Assembly (NCBI RefSeq): GCF_016236915.1
Contig: NZ_JAEHOK010000012.1
Span: forward strand, 62,001-126,000
Source of the DNA: Salegentibacter maritimus
GTDB lineage: Bacteria; Bacteroidota; Bacteroidia; Flavobacteriales; Flavobacteriaceae
Reading direction: 5' to 3'
Length of the DNA stretch: 64,000 nt
Made by a program: the position numbers and the translations under genes. Of this stretch, positions 61,422 to 64,000 are shown in pieces; the first letter of the stretch is position 1; each line of letters starts with the position of its first letter. The notes below the pieces were generated by a model. It did not search any database and was not told the DNA's origin. It was given only the letters and a program-made list of their open reading frames with translations.

Positions 61422-63212
61422 TTAAGGTGTTTCTTGATAATCTCCTCTAAGGGCCCGGTATTTTTTACGAGCCTCGACAAAGTAAATACTATCGGCAAAG
61501 TTAAATATTATTTGCTCGTAATATTTTTTGGCCTCTTCCCTATTTTCCAGCTGGTTTGCATATAATTCAGCTAAATAGTAATGGGCGTTATCAGAAAGGA
61601 TATCGGATTTAAAATTTTTAATAATCCTAAGATAATTATCTTTAGCTTTTAAAGCCTGTCCTGTTTCTTCAAATAACTGCGCTTGCTTTAACAAGGCTTC
61701 ATCTTCAATTTTTTCACCTTTATGTACACTTAAAATCTCTCCAAGAAGTTGAATTGCTTCTAAACTTTTCTCCTGAAAGGCCAACAAATCGGCCCGTGCA
61801 TATTTTTTAAGTGCCGTTTGTGTGGTATCTTCTATAGAATTATCTTCAATAAGCAAACTCAACTCCATCGCATCATTAGCGATAAGCTGAGAGGTAGAAG
61901 ATTTTAAAATATCAAGCTGCTGTTTAGCCCATTTAAAATCTCCTTTAAAATAACTTGTTTTCGCCACTTTATAACGTGCATTTTGCGAAATTTGATGGTT
62001 TTTCACTAAGTTTTGAACCTGGGAATAATAAATTAGCGCTTCGTTAAATTTTTCCTGTAGCACTAAAATATCTGCCAGCGACAGTTTTACTACTGCTTTG
62101 TCGAAATTGCTTCCGGCCTTTTTGGAAAGTTCTTTCAACAATGCAATAGCTCTTTCCTGTTTATGTTGCTTAAAAGCCAGGAAATTGGCAAAATCTATTT
62201 GTAAAGCCAATGTATTGAGTCCGTCTCCATATTCTTCCAGCAGTTCGGTATATTTTTTTTCGATGTCCTGATATGCGCTTTCATCTTCTTGCTCCAGCTG
62301 CATTTGCAATAAAAACTGATTTCCCTGCAACACCAGGTTTTCTGAAGGTGCCTCTTCTATTATATATTCCACAATTTCTGAGGCGGCCTCAAAATTGGAA
62401 GCTTCCCGCGCCGCAAACGCAAGATTTAAAATAGCCTGCAAACCTTTATCGCTCCTTTTGTAAATAGCCTTTTCCTGAGAAAAGGCTTTTAAAAACTCCT
62501 TCTCCTGAATAAAAAGCCAGCTAAGCATTTCGTTATATAGCAAACTGGGATTTTGTTGCAGTTTTGTAAGCAATAGTCTTCTAAAAACAGTATTGGTTTC
62601 ACTTGAAGCATCTGCCGAGATATACTTGCCGAACTCACGATTAGCAATTGGGAAAAAATCGGGGTTTGCTTCAATTAGCTCCAGGTAATTTTTAAACATG
62701 AGTTCTGTTTTGCCCTGCTCCCCATAAATTCTTGCCAACTGTATATTATAATTTAACTCGCTATTTAGCTCCATTGCCTTTTCATAAGCAGCTGCAGCAT
62801 TACTGAGCAAGCTATATTTCTGAAAGGTACGTGCTATGGAATACGCATAATTGGGACGTGCATTAATGGCACTTAAAGCCTCTTCATAAAATTTTGCGGC
62901 TCTTTGGGTATTTTGCTGAAGTTCGTAATTATGCCCCAGTTCAATTAAAAGTGTTGGATTGTTTGCTGAATTATTCAACCTCTGCCGAAGCAATTCTTCT
63001 GCCTTTTTAAAATTCTCCAATTGCTGATGGCTTTGCACCACCCCAAAAAAATAGGCCGTATGCTCCGGTTTTTCTTCTAATAATTGCTCATAGACTTTAA
63101 GGGCTTTTTCAAATTCCCCCTGGTCAAAAAAATTACGTGCCAACCTATCAGATTGCGCCCAGACCCCTAAAATGGAGCAAATAAAAAAGATAAAAAACAA
63201 GGTAGAGCGCAT
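61422..63212 (-). CDS. Tetratricopeptide-repeat protein with signal peptide
   Basis: A protein of about 596 aa (from ATG 63212; an upstream ATG at 63245 would add 11 residues before the signal peptide). MRSTLFFIFFICSILGVWAQ is a signal peptide. At least ten TPR-like helix pairs follow, for example GEFEKALKVYEQLLEEKPEH, AAKFYEEALSAINARPNYA and AKDNYLRIIKNFKSDILSDNAHYYLAELY. Such proteins act as periplasmic scaffolds. No enzymatic domain is seen. It starts 48 nt after serS and precedes the DUF4286 gene. Confidence 0.87.
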   Translation of the reverse strand: MRSTLFFIFFICSILGVWAQSDRLARNFFDQGEFEKALKVYEQLLEEKPEHTAYFFGVVQSHQQLENFKKAEELLRQRLNNSANNPTLLIELGHNYELQQNTQRAAKFYEEALSAINARPNYAYSIARTFQKYSLLSNAAAAYEKAMELNSELNYNIQLARIYGEQGKTELMFKNYLELIEANPDFFPIANREFGKYISADASSETNTVFRRLLLTKLQQNPSLLYNEMLSWLFIQEKEFLKAFSQEKAIYKRSDKGLQAILNLAFAAREASNFEAASEIVEYIIEEAPSENLVLQGNQFLLQMQLEQEDESAYQDIEKKYTELLEEYGDGLNTLALQIDFANFLAFKQHKQERAIALLKELSKKAGSNFDKAVVKLSLADILVLQEKFNEALIYYSQVQNLVKNHQISQNARYKVAKTSYFKGDFKWAKQQLDILKSSTSQLIANDAMELSLLIEDNSIEDTTQTALKKYARADLLAFQEKSLEAIQLLGEILSVHKGEKIEDEALLKQAQLFEETGQALKAKDNYLRIIKNFKSDILSDNAHYYLAELYANQLENREEAKKYYEQIIFNFADSIYFVEARKKYRALRGDYQETP

Positions 63213-63259
63213 CCTGTAAATATAAGAATTTGCCCTTTTAATCAATAGTAATCGTCCTT

Positions 63260-64000
63260 TTAATCTATTAGCCTAAAGCCGGTGTAAGGCACTAAAACAT
63301 CGGGGATTTTAATCCCCTCTTCGGTTTGGTAATTCTCCAGGATTCCCGCAAGTACACGTGGTAAAGCCAGGGCACTTCCGTTAAGGGTGTGTGCCAATTC
63401 CTTTTTGCCTTCTTTATTCTTATATCGAAGCTTAAGTCGGTTAGCCTGAAAAGTCTCAAAATTTGAAACCGAGCTAATCTCCAGCCAACGATCTTGCGCG
63501 GTAGAAAACACTTCAAAATCGTAAGTAAGGGCAGCGGTAAAGCCAAGATCTCCTCCACATAGCCTTAGAATTCGGTAAGGCAATTTCAAATCGGTTAAAA
63601 TATCTTTGATATGTTCAACCATATTATCTAAAGCAGTATAAGAATCTTGGGGTTTTTCTATCCTTACCAACTCTACTTTATCAAATTGATGCAAACGGTT
63701 AAGTCCGCGAACATGGGCTCCATAAGAACCTGCTTCCCTTCTAAAACAAGGTGTAAACCCGGTACAGGCAATGGGAAAATCTTTATCGGTCAACAGGCGG
63801 TCACGGTACATATTGGTCATAGGCACTTCAGCTGTTGGTATCATATAAAGATCATCGGCCGTTATATGATACATTTGCCCTTCTTTATCGGGCAACTGTC
63901 CTGTTCCCAAACCTGAAGCTTCATTGACCATTAAAGGCAACTGGTATTCGGTATAACCGGCATCAATAGCTTTGTCTAAAAAGTAGGTAATTAAAGCTCT
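63260..64000 (-). CDS. serS: Serine-tRNA ligase, C-terminal part (truncated by window end)
   Basis: The last 246 residues of a class II seryl-tRNA synthetase; the frame stays open to 64000, where YTEYQLPLMVNEASGLGTGQLP continues upstream. Motif 2 (FRREAGSYGAHVRGLNRLHQFDKVEL) and motif 3 (LNGSALALPRVLAGILENYQ) are intact. The N-terminal coiled-coil arm lies outside the window. Confidence 0.96.
   Translation of the reverse strand, partial: RALITYFLDKAIDAGYTEYQLPLMVNEASGLGTGQLPDKEGQMYHITADDLYMIPTAEVPMTNMYRDRLLTDKDFPIACTGFTPCFRREAGSYGAHVRGLNRLHQFDKVELVRIEKPQDSYTALDNMVEHIKDILTDLKLPYRILRLCGGDLGFTAALTYDFEVFSTAQDRWLEISSVSNFETFQANRLKLRYKNKEGKKELAHTLNGSALALPRVLAGILENYQTEEGIKIPDVLVPYTGFRLID

Overview
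The window looks like a chromosomal segment of a marine-type member of the Flavobacteriaceae (Bacteroidetes), in the general neighbourhood of Gramella, Salegentibacter or Zunongwangia. The genus is an inference from gene content, not a database match. Supporting signs are low G+C, TAnnTTTG-type -7 promoter elements, few Shine-Dalgarno sequences, a Por/T9SS-sorted secreted protein, a DUF4270 lipoprotein, atpD-atpC standing apart from other ATP synthase genes, and the serS/TPR/DUF4286/rsmA/mgtE gene string.

Layout. 1-900: 3' end of ribonuclease G and recX. 945-8993: a leftward biotin cluster, bioF - DUF2007 protein - bioD - bioA - ketoacyl synthase - bioB - two paralogous cupin/JmjC-like proteins. 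9028-15328: an MgtC-like protein facing a complete seven-gene Mrp Na+/H+ antiporter operon (mnhA-G). 15518-16300: a small membrane protein plus HTH regulator unit with two palindromes around its promoter. 16301-23765: DMT transporter, atpC/atpD, and an operon of GlgA-like N-domain protein, DUF4270 lipoprotein and glmS. 23876-29847: panC, panD, a flippase-like protein, an esterase-fold protein without the usual serine, radA, and an M23 peptidase gene split by an in-frame stop. 29869-36244: T9SS protein, DinB-like protein, exonuclease III, OmpA lipoprotein and aldo/keto reductase. 36362-42639: glyS, a coiled-coil protein, comF, an Ig-like lipoprotein, a nitrilase-family amidase and a YagU-like protein.

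42636-49164 holds the ligase-associated DNA-repair set (exonuclease, ATP-dependent DNA ligase, Lhr-like helicase). It is interrupted between ligase and helicase by a DUF559 endonuclease gene embedded in an array of structured repeats of about 180 bp. Four of these repeats carry a copy of the helicase start codon and first six codons. This is the most unusual part of the window.

49326-56153: TerB-like protein, fructose-1,6-bisphosphatase, two SSAT-like acetyltransferases, aspartate kinase, a bifunctional OlsF-like acyltransferase and an SDR-like protein. 56254-57600: arsenate reductase plus DUF6428 protein, an ArsR-like operator with no adjacent arsR, and a decayed VOC gene. 57610-64000: SerA-like dehydrogenase, mgtE, rsmA, DUF4286 protein, TPR protein and the C-terminal part of serS.

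A family of short palindromes (core CTGAAACAAGTTCAG) lies in several gaps; one copy sits in the loop of a strong bidirectional terminator. No rRNA, tRNA, CRISPR array or transposase gene was seen.
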